A stretch of 6,975 bases of DNA from Bacteroidota bacterium (lineage in GTDB: Bacteria; Bacteroidota; Bacteroidia; Bacteroidales; Prolixibacteraceae), in assembly GCA_030691295.1 (NCBI GenBank), contig JAUYEQ010000522.1, forward strand, positions 1 to 6,975, written 5' to 3'. This document shows positions 6,588 to 6,975 of this stretch, piece by piece. Under the pieces are notes generated by a model. That model ran no database searches and was not told the origin of the DNA. It saw nothing but the letters and a program-made list of their open reading frames with translations. A program made the translations under genes and the position numbers. The number at the start of each line of letters is the position of its first letter. Within the stretch, counting starts at the first letter, position 1.

Positions 6588-6664
6588 ACAATCTTTCACT
6601 CACCTTCGAAAAGGTTAAAAGTGTGAAGCGGGCAAAAGAGATTTTGGAAGGGGTAGGGGAATAA
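6588..6664 (+). pseudogene. Relic mfd 3' end (copy C)
   Basis: From CTT at 6593 to TAA at 6662-6664, all 23 codons encode exactly the same peptide as the live mfd end (LSLTFEKVK to ILEGVGE). Nine codons differ, all silently: ACC/ACG, TTC/TTT, AAG/AAA, GTG/GTA, CGG/CGC, GCA/GCG, GAA/GAG, GGG/GGA and GTA/GTG. The homology starts abruptly near 6588 and continues about 16 bases past the stop. There is no start codon or upstream mfd sequence, so it is a fragment. It marks the far edge of module 2 and perhaps the original downstream flank of mfd. Confidence 0.93.
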
Positions 6665-6882
6665 AAGGGAAGAAAATTATTTCGTTGTGCAAATAAATAC
6701 AGAGTGGGGTTTTCCCAATGAATTTCCTACGAAGAACATGCTTTTCAACGGCAAACTACTCACCAGATTGTTCTAATATTGAATCAAATATCTTTTCACT
6801 AAATCTGAAATTAGTTTTTCTAATTTTATCAAGTATCAGACATCCAATACCTATGTTTGATTATCAACGGCTAACAGGACAA

Positions 6883-6911
6883 TTGCCGTAAAGTAATAAT
6901 CCTTATCTTAG
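6883..6911 (+). promoter_or_regulatory. Candidate promoter before the right-edge gene
   Basis: TTG (6883-6885) is followed after 18 bases by TATCTTAG (6904-6911), one mismatch from TAnnTTTG. Transcription would start at about the ATG at 6917, again suggesting a very short or absent leader. The preceding stretch 6665-6882 shows no convincing gene. Confidence 0.3.
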
Positions 6912-6916
6912 CGGTC

Positions 6917-6975
6917 ATGGGACAACTATTACTACCAATATTTCCAGGCGATACCCGAATGATCACCCTGACACT
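6917..6975 (+). CDS. Start of a coding region cut by the window end, possibly transposase-related
   Basis: Nineteen complete codons are visible (MGQLLLPIFPGDTRMITLT), open to the end of the window. The opening, a short hydrophobic stretch then LFP/IFP, a small residue, D-T-R/K-M-I, resembles the start of Bacteroidota proteins often annotated as transposases or helix-turn-helix element proteins. That is a recollection from a very short sequence and should be treated as a hint. The ATG follows a candidate promoter at the spacing expected for a leaderless transcript. Confidence 0.35.
   Translation, partial: MGQLLLPIFPGDTRMITLT

Noticed and set aside
6748..6871. TCAACGGC occurring twice downstream of relic C as a possible insertion-sequence end or small repeat
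   Set aside because: Only eight bases, direct rather than inverted, with no extended similarity or target duplication visible.
6718..6891. 57-codon plus-strand frame (starts MNFLRRTCFS) between relic C and the right-edge gene
   Set aside because: No recognisable motif, no promoter or ribosome-binding site, and the composition looks like translated AT-rich intergenic DNA. It could be a real small gene, but nothing supports it.

Overview
The window looks like chromosomal DNA from a member of the Bacteroidota, probably class Bacteroidia. The evidence is several perfect or near-perfect copies of the phylum's -7 promoter box (TAnnTTTG), start codons without clear Shine-Dalgarno sequences, a DUF6150-like repeat protein, and the sequence character of the Mfd and PPK2 proteins. 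No rRNA, tRNA or CRISPR array was seen.

Layout. Positions 1-220 hold no gene, only a small near-palindrome at 122-134. On the minus strand, 221-1114 encodes a class I-like polyphosphate kinase 2 (ppk2). Divergent from it, 1199-4558 (+) encodes the full-length transcription-repair coupling factor Mfd, which appears to start at a TTG codon. Next come a convergent HEPN/MNT nucleotidyltransferase pair (5258-4567, minus strand), a small secreted DUF6150-like protein (5436-5729, +), and a membrane-anchored coiled-coil protein of unknown function (5800-6525, +). Positions 6665-6916 hold no convincing gene. A coding start at 6917, possibly transposase-like, runs off the window end.

The most striking structure is a repeat that the gene list does not explain. 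The last 23 codons plus stop of mfd occur three times: the live end (copy A, 4463-4570), a relic at 5319-5416 (copy B), and a relic at 6588-6664 (copy C). All three lie on the + strand and end at the mfd stop codon. Over the shared 23 codons, B differs from A by five substitutions and C differs from A by nine. Every one is synonymous, so all three encode the same peptide. Relics decaying in place would not show this. The likely reading is that each was once the working 3' end of an mfd allele in a related lineage, left behind when incoming DNA supplied a new mfd end plus new downstream genes. The region downstream of mfd therefore looks like a stacked insertion site, with module 1 (HEPN/MNT) between A and B and module 2 (DUF6150-like plus coiled-coil membrane protein) between B and C.

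Functionally, ppk2 (polyphosphate/nucleotide metabolism) and mfd (DNA repair at stalled RNA polymerase) are ordinary core genes sharing a divergent promoter region. The modules after mfd are accessory. The HEPN/MNT pair has the organisation of a toxin-antitoxin or nucleotidyltransferase/partner system, but the HEPN protein lacks the usual RNase motif. The functions of the module 2 proteins are unknown.
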